64,000 bases of DNA from Achromobacter mucicolens. Its GTDB lineage: Bacteria > Pseudomonadota > Gammaproteobacteria > Burkholderiales > Burkholderiaceae_B. The DNA lies in NCBI RefSeq assembly GCF_902859725.1, contig NZ_CADIJP010000011.1:62001-126000 (forward strand). The letters run 5' to 3'. Positions 34,508 through 43,037 of the stretch are shown one piece after another. Position numbers and translations under genes: made by a program. Position 1 is the first letter of the stretch, and every line of letters begins with the position of its first letter. Under the pieces are notes generated by a model. The model saw nothing but the letters and a program-made list of their open reading frames with translations. It did not search any database and was not told the DNA's origin.

Positions 34508-34554
34508 GCACCATATGTAGTGGAGTTCGAAAACTCTACCACCACATATGGTGC
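34508..34554 (-). promoter_or_regulatory. Two NrdR boxes upstream of nrdD
   Basis: GCACCATATGTAGTGG (34508-34523) and, on the opposite strand, GCACCATATGTGGTGG (34539-34554) both match the NrdR consensus with its C-A-C...ATAT...GTG core. Their centres are 31 bases apart, three helical turns, which is the spacing known for NrdR operators of ribonucleotide reductase genes. NrdR represses these genes when dATP is high. Confidence 0.85.
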
Positions 34555-34579
34555 TGAATGGTTGGCATCTGGGCGCAGG

Positions 34580-34593
34580 TTGACCGGCGTCAA
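34580..34593. promoter_or_regulatory. FNR/ANR-type site upstream of nrdD
   Basis: TTGAC-CGGC-GTCAA is a perfect dyad that differs from TTGAT-N4-ATCAA only at the inner base of each arm. It lies upstream of the NrdR boxes, where an anaerobic activator of a class III reductase is expected. Confidence 0.65.
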
Positions 34594-34663
34594 ATGGTCA
34601 AAATGGTCTGCGAAATTGCGCAATGCGGTGATGGGTCGCAGCCAGGCGCTCAGTGAGACGCCA

Positions 34664-35014
34664 TCAAAACCCGATGCCGACGCCCACCAGGGATATCGCC
34701 ACGGCCAGGGCGGCGGCGCCTGCGGCAGGCCGTGGCGTCCAGGACAGTTTGCCAAACCACAGCAGCGCGCCCGCGCAGAGCCAGCCCAGCCAGACCACCA
34801 TGCCCAGCGCATCGCCCCACAGGCCGACGCAAGGCAGGATCGCCAGCCCCATCAGCAGCGCGCCAGCGCCGCGCAGCACGCGCGTGTGGGCCGCGCGGGG
34901 ATTGCGCGTCCAGACCTGGTGGTAGTGGCGGGGGGTGGCCAGGGCCAGGCAAGCCATGCCGGCGTAAGTCAGCAGCAAGGCCATCGCGATGGCGCAGAGG
35001 TCATTCAGGGTCAT
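34664..35014 (-). CDS. DUF3325 family membrane protein
   Basis: A 116-residue inner-membrane protein with hydrophobic segments MALLLTYAGMACLALAT, LRGAGALLMGLAILPCVGLWG, LGMVVWLGWLCAGALLWF and AAALAVAISLVGVGIGF, and the conserved-looking HYHQVWTRNP between the first two. Members of this family often stand with PepSY-type iron-uptake genes, but here none is adjacent. It lies upstream of the nrdD promoter on the same strand, with no sign of coupling. Function unknown. Confidence 0.75.
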   Translation of the reverse strand: MTLNDLCAIAMALLLTYAGMACLALATPRHYHQVWTRNPRAAHTRVLRGAGALLMGLAILPCVGLWGDALGMVVWLGWLCAGALLWFGKLSWTPRPAAGAAALAVAISLVGVGIGF

Positions 35015-35269
35015 GCGGCTGCACGTCTTGCGCAGGTTGCCGAACCTGTGTGAGGGCGCGGCGCGCTAGCGCTTTGATGGGTAACGACCCTGATTCTACG
35101 GGAATCGGCGGCGCGTCCGGCGCGCGGGGCTTTGTATTTTCTTCCGGGACGATTTGGAACGTGTGCCCATCGGCTGGTGCCCGCGATGCCCCGCAAGGCC
35201 CGTCTGCACGGCGTCTGCTCGCGCTTTGCCGCCGCAGGAACGGCAATTGCTGTGTTCGCGCCTCCATCC

Positions 35270-35295
35270 GGAACGATCGCCGCGTGTTGATCGTT
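35270..35295 (+). promoter_or_regulatory. Possible ECF-type promoter before the ferritin-like/katE genes
   Basis: GGAAC (35270-35274), 17 bases, then CGTT (35292-35295) matches the pattern used by several extracytoplasmic-function sigma factors. It ends 26 bases before the ATG, leaving room for the ribosome-binding site AAGGAG. The rest of the 307-base gap 35015-35321 shows no gene or repeat I can support. Confidence 0.35.
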
Positions 35296-35321
35296 GATGA
35301 CCAACCACAAGGAGCCTAACC

Positions 35322-35936
35322 ATGAAGCGCAAAGCCGGAAACGCCGATCAGATCAAGGAATTGCTGTACCAGGCCCTGGAAACCGAAATGGGCGGCCTCG
35401 CCATCTACGAGACCGCGGTGTCGTGTGCCATCAACGAAGACCTGAAGAAGGAATGGCTGGGCTACCTGGAAGAAACGCGCACGCATCGCCGCGTGCTGCT
35501 GACCGTCTTCGAGCAACTGAAGCTCGACCCGCAGGCCAAGTCGCCGGGCCGCGACGTGGTGCGGCACTTGGGCGAATCGTTGGTGAAGGCCATGAAGATG
35601 GCCATTTCGGCCGGCGATCCCGAAGCCGCGCAGCTCGTGGCCACCGAATGCGTGGTGCTGGCCGAAACCAAGGATCACGCCAATTGGTCGCTGATCGGGT
35701 TGATTGCCGAGCAGCAGTCGGGCGAGCAGGCCAAGATCCTCAAGCAAGCCTACGACGCGGTGGCTACCGACGAGGACCACCACCTTTATCACACGCAGGG
35801 CTGGTCGCGCGAACTGTGGATCGAGTCGCTCGGCTTCCCCGCCGTCCTGCCGCCGCCCGAAGAAGTGAAGAAGGTCGAGACCGCCATTGGCGCATCCCGC
35901 GCCGAACAGGCGCGCGACTCGATGCTGACCCATTAA
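35322..35936 (+). CDS. Ferritin-like domain protein
   Basis: A 204-residue cytoplasmic protein with a four-helix-bundle ferritin-like pattern: ALETEMGGLAIYETAV, LEETRTHRRVLLTVFEQL, QLVATECVVLAETKDHANW and AVATDEDHHLYHTQGW provide Glu and His residues at the spacing of a di-iron site. It may bind iron or use it to remove peroxide; this is not provable here. AAGGAGCC precedes the start. The catalase gene follows after 12 bases, so both are expressed together and the pair probably serves oxidative-stress defence. Confidence 0.8.
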   Translation: MKRKAGNADQIKELLYQALETEMGGLAIYETAVSCAINEDLKKEWLGYLEETRTHRRVLLTVFEQLKLDPQAKSPGRDVVRHLGESLVKAMKMAISAGDPEAAQLVATECVVLAETKDHANWSLIGLIAEQQSGEQAKILKQAYDAVATDEDHHLYHTQGWSRELWIESLGFPAVLPPPEEVKKVETAIGASRAEQARDSMLTH

Positions 35937-35948
35937 GGAGAAAGACTC

Positions 35949-38324
35949 ATGGCAAGCAAAAAGCCAGCCAAGGCCGGCAAGGGCGGTGCACTGGATACCG
36001 CCTACATGAACACCGACAGCGGTCCCGCAAGCGGACCGGCCGGCAAGCCGAGCCACCCCGCGCTCAAGCGCGCGGCGGCGGTGGGCGCCACCGTGGGCGC
36101 GATGCCCCATAACACCAACAAGGAAGCCGAGTACGGCGAGCAGGCCGCGCGCTGCCCGTACGCCGGTGCGCACGTGGGGGCCGTGGACCCCGCCGTCGGC
36201 GCAAGCTCGCTGTCCGAAAAGGAAGTGTCGGACAAGACCGGCGATGCCGCGACCCCGGGCGTGAATCGTGTCGACGGGCAGTTGCCGCGCGTGCGCGCGG
36301 ACGGCGGCGGCCAGGAACTGACCACCAACCAGGGCGTGCGCGTCAGCGACAACCAGCATTCGCTGAAGGCTGGCCTGCGCGGGCCGGCGCTGCTGAAGGA
36401 TTTCATCCTCCGCGAGAAGATCACGCACTTCGACCATGAGCGGATTCCCGAGCGCATCGTGCACGCCCGCGGGTCTGCGGCCCACGGCTACTTCGAATGC
36501 TACAAGCCGCTGACCGATCTGACCGCCGCATCGCTGTTTGCCGAGGCCGGCAAGCGCACGCCGGTGTTCGTGCGGTTTTCGACGGTGGCGGGCGAGCGCG
36601 GGTCCAAGGACACGGCGCGCGACGTGCGCGGCTTTGCCGTCAAGTTCTATACCGACGAGGGCAATTGGGACCTGGTGGGCAACAACATGCCGGTGTTCTT
36701 CATCCAGGATGCAATGAAGTTCCCGGACCTCGTCCACGCGGTCAAGCCCGAGCCGCACCATGGCATGCCGCAGGCCGCGTCCGCGCACGATACCTTCTGG
36801 GACTTCGTGTCGCTCATGCCGGAGTCCACGCACATGCTGATGTGGGTGATGTCGGACCGCGCGATCCCGCGCAGCTACCGGATGATGCAGGGCTTTGGCG
36901 TGCACACGTTCCGGTTCGTCAACGCGCAGGGTGAATCGCGCCTGGTGAAATTCCACTGGAATCCCATCCTGGGGACGCATTCGCAAGTGTGGAACGAGGC
37001 GGTCAAGGTGTCGGGCGCGGACCCTGACTATCATCGCCGCGACCTCTGGGAGGCCATCGACGCGGGTCATGGTCCGCAATGGGAGCTGGGCGTGCAGGTC
37101 TTCACGGAAGACCAGGCCGAAGGCTTCAGCTTCGACGTGCTGGACGCCACCAAGATCGTGCCCGAGGAACTGGTGCCGATCGTGCCCATCGGCCGCATGG
37201 TGCTGGATCGCAACCCCGACAACTTCTTTGCCGAGACCGAGCAGGTGGCTTTCTGCGCCGCGCACGTGGTGCCCGGCGTGGACTTCACGAATGACCCCCT
37301 GCTGGCTGGCCGCATCCATTCCTACGTCGACACGCAGATCTCGCGCCTGGGCGGCCCGAACTTCCACGAGATCCCCATCAACGCGCCGCTGGCGCCGGTG
37401 CACAACAACCAGCGCGACGGCATGCATCGCCAGACGATTCATCGCGGCCGCGTGTCCTATGAGCCCAATTCCCTTGCCGGCGGCTGTCCGTTCCAGGCGG
37501 GAATGGACGGCTTCGTGTCGTTTCCGGAGCCGGTGACGGGTGACGAACTGCGCGGGCATCCGGAGAAGTTCGCCGAGCACTACAACCAGGCCACGCTGTT
37601 TTACGACAGCCAGACCGCTTGGGAACGCAAGCACATCATTGACGCCTTCGCGTTCGAGCTCAGCAAGGTGACGGTGCCGCAGATCCGCGAGCGCATGGTC
37701 GCTTCCCTGCGCAATGTGTCGGACGAACTGGCGCAAGGCGTGGCCGATGAAATCGGCATGCCCTTGCCGGATCCCTTGCCGCGCGCGACGAAGAATCCAC
37801 CCAAGTCCGAAGTGCAGGTGTCGCCCTCGCTGTCGCTGACCGCCCGTCCCGGCGACGGCGGCGTGGCGACGCGCAAGGTCGCCATCCTGGCGGCGGAAGG
37901 CGTGGACGGCAAGGCGCTGTCCGCCGTGGCCGACGCTCTCATGCAGGCAGGCGCCGTTGTGCGGCTGGTCGGCCAGCGCATTGGTCCGATGCAGACGGGC
38001 GAGGGCGGCGCGTTCGATGCGGATGCGTCGCTGGACAACCATCCGTCCGTGGTGTTTGACGGCGCGGTGGTCGTGGGGGGCGCCGACGCCGTGCAACGCT
38101 TGGCGGCCGATGGACGGGCGCTGGAGTTCCTGCGCGACGCCTATCGCCACGGCAAGACGCTGATGGGCGTCGGCGACGGCGTCCAGGTGTACGCCGCGGC
38201 CGGCATCGACCCCGATCCGAACGATGGCGGACTGCTGCTGGGCGGCGAGGACCCGCAAGCGTTCATTGCCGCACTGGGCAAACATCGCCATCCGGAACGG
38301 GAGACGACGCCGCCCAAGGTATGA
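35949..38324 (+). CDS. katE: Large-subunit catalase HPII
   Basis: A 791-residue heme catalase that decomposes hydrogen peroxide. The active-site His is in [14 protein letters not shown] (about residue 171), the Asn region in [18 protein letters not shown], and the heme-ligand Tyr in [12 protein letters not shown] (about residue 458). After the catalase core a class I glutamine-amidotransferase-like domain follows (about residues 640-785, starting [16 protein letters not shown]), typical of large catalases. The N-terminus is about 40 residues longer than in E. coli HPII, Lys/Gly/Ala-rich and with a CPYAG segment. Translated from an ATG preceded by AAGGAGAAAG, directly behind the ferritin-like gene. 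Confidence 0.95.
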   Translation: MASKKPAKAGKGGALDTAYMNTDSGPASGPAGKPSHPALKRAAAVGATVGAMPHNTNKEAEYGEQAARCPYAGAHVGAVDPAVGASSLSEKEVSDKTGDAATPGVNRVDGQLPRVRADGGGQELTTNQGVRVSDNQHSLKAGLRGPALLKDFILREKITHFDHERIPERIVHARGSAAHGYFECYKPLTDLTAASLFAEAGKRTPVFVRFSTVAGERGSKDTARDVRGFAVKFYTDEGNWDLVGNNMPVFFIQDAMKFPDLVHAVKPEPHHGMPQAASAHDTFWDFVSLMPESTHMLMWVMSDRAIPRSYRMMQGFGVHTFRFVNAQGESRLVKFHWNPILGTHSQVWNEAVKVSGADPDYHRRDLWEAIDAGHGPQWELGVQVFTEDQAEGFSFDVLDATKIVPEELVPIVPIGRMVLDRNPDNFFAETEQVAFCAAHVVPGVDFTNDPLLAGRIHSYVDTQISRLGGPNFHEIPINAPLAPVHNNQRDGMHRQTIHRGRVSYEPNSLAGGCPFQAGMDGFVSFPEPVTGDELRGHPEKFAEHYNQATLFYDSQTAWERKHIIDAFAFELSKVTVPQIRERMVASLRNVSDELAQGVADEIGMPLPDPLPRATKNPPKSEVQVSPSLSLTARPGDGGVATRKVAILAAEGVDGKALSAVADALMQAGAVVRLVGQRIGPMQTGEGGAFDADASLDNHPSVVFDGAVVVGGADAVQRLAADGRALEFLRDAYRHGKTLMGVGDGVQVYAAAGIDPDPNDGGLLLGGEDPQAFIAALGKHRHPERETTPPKV

Positions 38325-38443
38325 GGGGCGCGGCAGCACGGGTAAGCAAGGACCATTGACACCCGCGGGACGCCTCTCGAATACTGAGCCGGCAGGTCGG
38401 GCGAGCGCATCGGGCGCTCGTCCTGTCTAACCGGGGAGGCCGT

Positions 38444-39022
38444 ATGAACCGAGCGTCCGTGTTGCCTGTGAAACTCGTTGGCTGGCTTTGTGCCAGCCTT
38501 TTGTCTTTTTCCGCCCTGGTCAGCGTCGCCCCGTCCGCGCGGGCGGCGTCGGCGGCGGAGATAAGCGCCGACGCAACGGCGGCGCTGGAGCAGCTTTACA
38601 CGCAGGACCCGCGCCTGCGCCAACTGGGCGACAAGGCCGTTGCGGTGCTGGTGTTTCCCAACATCATCAAGGGCGGTTTCCTGGTGGGTGGCGAGCGCGG
38701 CTCGGGCGCGTTGATCCGGCGCGGTCAGGTCGAGGGCTTTTATTCGATCTCGGCGCTGTCATTCGGACTGCAGGCGGGCGCGCAACAGTTCTCGTACGCG
38801 CTGTTCTTCATGAACGAGCCCGCGCTGGCGTATCTGAACCAGAGCGACGGCTGGGCGCTGGGCGCGGGCCCGAGCCTGGTCGTGGTCGACCAGGGCTATG
38901 CTGCCAGCATCTCGACCACGACCCTGACGCAGGACGTGTACGCGGTGCCGTTTGGCGAGCAGGGCCTGATGGCGGGGATGGGGCTGGAAGGATCCAAGAT
39001 CAGCAGCATGGTGCCGGATTGA
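38444..39022 (+). CDS. SYLF/Ysc84-domain protein, exported
   Basis: A 192-residue protein with a signal peptide (LVGWLCASLLSFSALVSVAPSARA-AS) and a SYLF domain: DKAVAVLVFPNIIKGGFLVGGERGSGAL, YSISALSFGLQAGAQQFSYALFFMNEPAL and LVVVDQGYAASISTTTLTQDVYAVPFGEQGLMAGMGLEGSKIS. In eukaryotes the domain binds lipids; bacterial members are exported and of unclear role, possibly envelope-associated. Ribosome-binding site GGGGAGG before the ATG. Stands alone behind katE and ends at a strong terminator. Confidence 0.88.
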   Translation: MNRASVLPVKLVGWLCASLLSFSALVSVAPSARAASAAEISADATAALEQLYTQDPRLRQLGDKAVAVLVFPNIIKGGFLVGGERGSGALIRRGQVEGFYSISALSFGLQAGAQQFSYALFFMNEPALAYLNQSDGWALGAGPSLVVVDQGYAASISTTTLTQDVYAVPFGEQGLMAGMGLEGSKISSMVPD

Positions 39023-39044
39023 TGACGCGGCACGCAAAGCAGGC

Positions 39045-39069
39045 GGGACGCCGGTGGGCGTCCCGTTTT
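39045..39069 (+). terminator. Rho-independent terminator between convergent genes
   Basis: GGGACGCC-GGTG-GGCGTCCC is a perfect 8-bp stem with 4-base loop, followed by GTTTTG. An outer GCAAA/TTTTGC pairing makes it usable from the other strand too, which suits its place between the SYLF gene and the convergent Bug gene. Confidence 0.85.
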
Positions 39070-39073
39070 GCGG

Positions 39074-40057
39074 TCACTCCAGCGTAATGCCTGCGCGCTG
39101 GGCGACGGCGCTGAATCTGGCGATCTCGATCGTGATCTGGTCCCTGAAGGCTTGGCCAGGCAGGAAGACGGGATTGAGCGACAGGTCCGATACGCTCTTG
39201 CGCACTTGTGCGTCGTGCATGATTTCCGTCATGGCCCGGTTCAGCGTGTGCATGACGGTGGACGGCGTCTGCGCCGGCGCGACCAGACCGTACCAGCCCA
39301 CGAACGACACATCCGGCATGCCGGCTTCCGCGAAGGTCGGCACGTCCGGCAATTGCGGCATGCGCTGATCGCCGGTAACGGCCAGCGCGCGGACCTTGCC
39401 GGCGCGCGCCTGGGCCGCCGACGCCGACACCGTGTCCACGGCCAGGGCGATCTCGCCGCCGATCAGCGCGGTGATGAGCTGCGCGCTTCCCTTGTAGGGA
39501 ACCGGCACCATTTTGGCGCCGGCTGCCTGGGCAAACATCTCGCCCGTCAGGTGGGGGGCGGATCCCGGTCCGAACGTGCCGTACATCAGGCCGCCCTTGG
39601 CGGTCTGCTGGCGCGCGAGTTCGGCCGCCTCGTGAGGCGTGGCCGCGGGCAGCGAATTCTGCGCCAGCAGCACGACGGGGGCCATCGCGACGATGCCCAC
39701 GTGCTCGAAGCTGCGCACGGGATCGTAGGGCAAAGCGGGCTTGAGTGCCGGCAGGACGCTGTAGGTTGTGCTGCCCGACAGCATCAGCGTGTAGCCGTCC
39801 GGCTTGGCGCGGGCGACCGCTTCGGCGCCGATGAGGGTCGACGCGCCGGGGCGGTTTTCAACGATGACGGGCTGGCCGAACTTTCCCGACAGCTTGGTGG
39901 CAAGCAGGCGCGCCACTGCATCGGTGGCGCCGCCGGGTGTGAAGGGGACAACGATCTTGATGGCCTGGTCCGGATAGGCCGCGTGGGCGTCTTGGGCGTG
40001 GGCGGCGGTGGCGGCAAGGGTCAACGCCAACAGGGCGGTGCGAAATCTGGCGGTCAT
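39074..40057 (-). CDS. Bug-type periplasmic solute-binding protein
   Basis: A 327-residue periplasmic protein with signal peptide (LLALTLAATAAHAQDAHA) and the Bug signatures YPDQAIKIVVPFTPGGATDAVARLLATKLSGKFGQPVIVENRPGASTLIGAEAVARAKPDGYTL and GKVRALAVTGDQRMPQLPDVPTFAEAGMP. Lies 17 bases behind the M20 peptidase gene on the same strand, with no permease nearby. The ligand may be the product or substrate of that hydrolase. Confidence 0.92.
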   Translation of the reverse strand: MTARFRTALLALTLAATAAHAQDAHAAYPDQAIKIVVPFTPGGATDAVARLLATKLSGKFGQPVIVENRPGASTLIGAEAVARAKPDGYTLMLSGSTTYSVLPALKPALPYDPVRSFEHVGIVAMAPVVLLAQNSLPAATPHEAAELARQQTAKGGLMYGTFGPGSAPHLTGEMFAQAAGAKMVPVPYKGSAQLITALIGGEIALAVDTVSASAAQARAGKVRALAVTGDQRMPQLPDVPTFAEAGMPDVSFVGWYGLVAPAQTPSTVMHTLNRAMTEIMHDAQVRKSVSDLSLNPVFLPGQAFRDQITIEIARFSAVAQRAGITLE

Positions 40058-40074
40058 GGCGGGGCTCGGTCTTG

Positions 40075-41496
40075 TCAGGCGTAAGTGGACGATTGGGCGC
40101 AGGCTTGTTCGAGGACGTCGGCGCCCTGGGATCCCAGGTCCCAGAACAGGCCGGCCATGATGGCCAGGCCTTCCCGGGCGACGCTGCCCAGCAGATGCTC
40201 ATTGGGCGCGTGCTGCGCGCAGGCGGGGTAGGAGTGCGGGACCCACAGGGTGGGCAGGCCGAGCTGGTCGGCAAAGATGTCGTTGGGCAGGGAGCCGCCC
40301 AGGTTGGGCAGGAGCGCCGGGCGCTTGCCGGTGGTGTGTTCCAGCGAGGCGGCGGCCCAGCGTACCCAAGGGGTGTCTGGAGACAGGCGCGTTGCCCCGG
40401 CCTGCATGCCGATGCGCACGTCCACGTCGTCAAAGCCGCGCGCGCGCAGATGATCGACCACGTGATCCTGCAGGCCGCGCCAGTCGGTGCCCACCACGAA
40501 GCGCAACTGGCACCAGGCCACGGCTTCGGGGGGAATGGCGTTCACGGGCTTGGCCGGGTCGCCCGCGCCGAAGGTCAGCACATCCAGGCTGTTCCAGCCG
40601 AACACCTTTTCAGGCGAGGTCAGGCCGGGTTCGCCCCACCACGTGTTGATGGCCGGATCATCTTGCCCGCCGCCGACTTCAAGGTCGGTCAGGGCCTGGG
40701 CGACCGCGGCGGGGATGGGCGGGGGACGCAGCCCGGGGACGGCGATGCGGCCGTTGGCGTCCACGAGCGAGCTGATGGCGTGCGACAGGCGGATGGCCGG
40801 ATTGGCGAGCAGTCCGCCCCAGTTGCCGGAGTGGTAGCCGCGATCCCGTGACCGCACCCTGAGTTCGAAATTGATCGCACCGCGCGAACCCATGAACAGC
40901 GTGGGCCGGGCGGCATTCAGGCGCGGCCCGTCGCTGGCGATGAAGACGTCGGCGGCCAGGAGATTGCGGTGCGTCTTGCAGAATTCGGACAGGCCCGGCG
41001 AGCCGGCTTCCTCGCCGGTTTCAATGAGCCAGATGGTATTGAAACCGAGCGCGCCGCCGCGCGCTTCAATGACGCGGGACAGCGCCTCCAGGTTGATCGA
41101 GTGCTGTCCCTTGTTGTCAGCCGTGCCGCGCCCGTACCAGCGGTCGCCTTCGACCTTGAGCTGCCAGGGGTCGCGGCCGGATTCCCATTTGGCGGCGTTG
41201 CCCCGCACCACGTCACCGTGGCCATACATGAGGACCGTGGGCAATTCCGCCGCTTCGATGCGGCGCGCCACCAGGATCGGCAGGTCCACCCCAGCCGGAT
41301 TCGCATGCACCTCGCAGGAAAAGCCCAGCGCCGACAGGCGCGGAACCAGTTCTTCCTTCAGGTAGGCATGCTGCGCCGCGGCCTGCGTGGGCACTTCGCT
41401 TTCGGTCGCAAATGCGACCCGGCGCGCCAGGGTGTCCAGAAGGACGCCGCTGTCATACGCTTGTACGGCGTGGAGAATGGCTTGTTCGCGGGTCAT
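40075..41496 (-). CDS. M20-family metallohydrolase
   Basis: A 473-residue zinc-dependent peptidase/deacylase. Metal ligands and catalytic residues are visible: MYGHGDVVRG (His, Asp), YGRGTADNKGQ (bridging Asp), ETGEEAGSPG (general base Glu and a metal Glu), FIASDGPR (Asp) and the late PACAQHAPNEH (His). Members include dipeptidases, ArgE and N-carbamoyl hydrolases, so it probably cleaves a dipeptide or N-acyl amino acid in the cytoplasm. Start ATG gives MTREQAIL; the longer upstream frame would run into the divergent promoter. Operon with the Bug gene; divergent from a LysR regulator. Confidence 0.9.
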   Translation of the reverse strand: MTREQAILHAVQAYDSGVLLDTLARRVAFATESEVPTQAAAQHAYLKEELVPRLSALGFSCEVHANPAGVDLPILVARRIEAAELPTVLMYGHGDVVRGNAAKWESGRDPWQLKVEGDRWYGRGTADNKGQHSINLEALSRVIEARGGALGFNTIWLIETGEEAGSPGLSEFCKTHRNLLAADVFIASDGPRLNAARPTLFMGSRGAINFELRVRSRDRGYHSGNWGGLLANPAIRLSHAISSLVDANGRIAVPGLRPPPIPAAVAQALTDLEVGGGQDDPAINTWWGEPGLTSPEKVFGWNSLDVLTFGAGDPAKPVNAIPPEAVAWCQLRFVVGTDWRGLQDHVVDHLRARGFDDVDVRIGMQAGATRLSPDTPWVRWAAASLEHTTGKRPALLPNLGGSLPNDIFADQLGLPTLWVPHSYPACAQHAPNEHLLGSVAREGLAIMAGLFWDLGSQGADVLEQACAQSSTYA

Positions 41497-41611
41497 GGCG
41501 GCTCTCGGTGCGGGGGGGTGGAAGCACAAATTTATTGCGCTTCTTAACGTGCCACAATTAGATATTTAGCACTTTTGCGTTGCTTAAATGGCATGTCTTC
41601 GGGAGCCCACC

Positions 41612-42538
41612 ATGATTTCCCTAGGCCTCAGATATTTCCTGGAAGTCGCGCGCTGCGGATCGATCGCGGGCGCGGCGGCGTCCCTGCACGTGGCCGCTTC
41701 CGCCGTGAGCCGGCAGATCGCCAAGCTGGAGGACAGCTTGGGCATCGTGCTGTTTGAGCGTCAGGCGCGCGGCATGGAGCTCAGCGAGGCAGGCTTGCAA
41801 CTGGCCGCCTACGCCCGGGCCGCCGCCCTGGAGGCCGAACGCGTCACCACCGAGATCCGGCGGCGCAGCGCGCTGGGCGACGTCACCATCCGGCTGGCTT
41901 GCAGCGAGGGCTTCGCGCACCGTTTCATGCCGATGTGCATGGCCGACTTCAAGCAGATGCGGCCCGAGGCGCGCTTTCATCTGCAGGTGGATCGGCCGGA
42001 AGAGGTCATTCGCCGGATTCTGGAGGGACTGTCCCAGATCGCGCTGCATTACACGGTGGCGCAGGACGATCGGCTCAAGACCGAGCTGCTGACCCGGGCC
42101 CCAGTGTACGCGGTGATGTGCCGGCGGCATCCGCTTGCCAGCCGCCGCACCGTTAGCCTTCGCGACCTGAGGGAGGTGCCGGTGTCGGTCGGCGATACCG
42201 GCACGACCGTCCGGCAGTTGTTCGACAACGCGTGCGCCAACGCCGGGCTGCACATCGAGCCGGCCTACGTATCCAACAATTCGGCGGCCTTCCTGCCCAT
42301 GCTGCCGGGCAGCCGCATCGTGGCGCTGACGGGCTACCTGACGCTGATGGGCGACCCGCAGGGGGCTGCGCTGGCCGCGGTGCCATTCAGCAACCCCGAG
42401 ATGCGCCAGCGCAGCATTCAGGCGGTCACGCTGCAGGGGCGCACCTTGCCGCCGCTGGCCAAGGAGTTCCTGGAGTTCATGGCGCAGCGGCTCACCGCCA
42501 CGCCCCGCGCGCCGGATGCGGACAAAGGCGACGCGTGA
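41612..42538 (+). CDS. LysR-family regulator divergent from M20/Bug operon
   Basis: A 308-residue LysR protein, HTH in LRYFLEVARCGSIAGAAASLHVAASAVSRQIAKLEDSLGIVLFERQARGMELSEAG. It is a close relative in sequence of the LysR protein at 8411-9340 (both share RYFLEV-R-GS and FER-ARGM), which likewise neighbours a Bug gene. The AT-rich divergent region 41497-41611 with TTATTGCGCTTCTTAA and a similar TTTGCGTTGCTTAAA stretch probably holds its operator. Ends 2 bases before the convergent small membrane protein gene. Confidence 0.9.
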   Translation: MISLGLRYFLEVARCGSIAGAAASLHVAASAVSRQIAKLEDSLGIVLFERQARGMELSEAGLQLAAYARAAALEAERVTTEIRRRSALGDVTIRLACSEGFAHRFMPMCMADFKQMRPEARFHLQVDRPEEVIRRILEGLSQIALHYTVAQDDRLKTELLTRAPVYAVMCRRHPLASRRTVSLRDLREVPVSVGDTGTTVRQLFDNACANAGLHIEPAYVSNNSAAFLPMLPGSRIVALTGYLTLMGDPQGAALAAVPFSNPEMRQRSIQAVTLQGRTLPPLAKEFLEFMAQRLTATPRAPDADKGDA

Positions 42539-42539
42539 G

Positions 42540-43037
42540 CTAGACCGACCGCACGAACAACGCCCGCAGCTTGTTCCAGAAATCGCCGCCCAGAACGAAG
42601 AAGCTGGCCACCAGCATGACGTCGCCCAGCAGTTGCGCCTGCCATATCCGGGGGCGCAGGCCGGGCCAGATCTGGTCGACATAAGGTTCGAGCATCGAGG
42701 TCAGCAGCGGCAGGATGAACATCACCATGCCGATCGCATGGCGCACCGGTCCCACTTTCTGCACGGGCGCCAGTTTCTTCGCGTGACCGCCGATGATGGC
42801 CTTGAGTTGCTGGAATCCCTCTTTGCCCATGACGGCGATGCAAGTGATCAGCAGCACCTTGTTGGCGATGAAGATGGCGCCCGTCAACGCCGCGATGCGT
42901 GACCCCGGGATGTCCATCGCGGCGCCAATGGGGATAAGGAACCAGAGCGCGAAAGCCAGGATGAAGAGGGCGATTCCGCACTTGAAGCGCCAGCCCATCG
43001 CTGGCGCAGGGGGGGTAGGCATGTCTTGGACACTCAT
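42540..43037 (-). CDS. Small four-helix membrane protein (transporter suffix-type)
   Basis: A 165-residue inner-membrane protein. Hydrophobic segments lie at CGIALFILAFALWFLIPIG, IAALTGAIFIANKVLLITCIAVMG, AIGMVMFILPLLTSMLEPYV and LLGDVMLVASFFVLGG, the last followed by DFWNKLRALF. This is the pattern of proteins annotated as transporter suffix domain. The start overlaps the DUF2955 gene by four bases (ATGA). It ends the efflux operon; its role in export is inferred. Confidence 0.78.
   Translation of the reverse strand: MSVQDMPTPPAPAMGWRFKCGIALFILAFALWFLIPIGAAMDIPGSRIAALTGAIFIANKVLLITCIAVMGKEGFQQLKAIIGGHAKKLAPVQKVGPVRHAIGMVMFILPLLTSMLEPYVDQIWPGLRPRIWQAQLLGDVMLVASFFVLGGDFWNKLRALFVRSV

Noticed and set aside
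32595-34520. 641-codon plus-strand frame opposite nrdD
   Set aside because: nrdD has all family motifs and regulatory sites on the minus strand; the plus frame mirrors its codons.
35316-38339. 1007-codon minus-strand frame opposite katE
   Set aside because: KatE is unmistakable on the plus strand, and the minus frame is His/Arg-rich and domainless.
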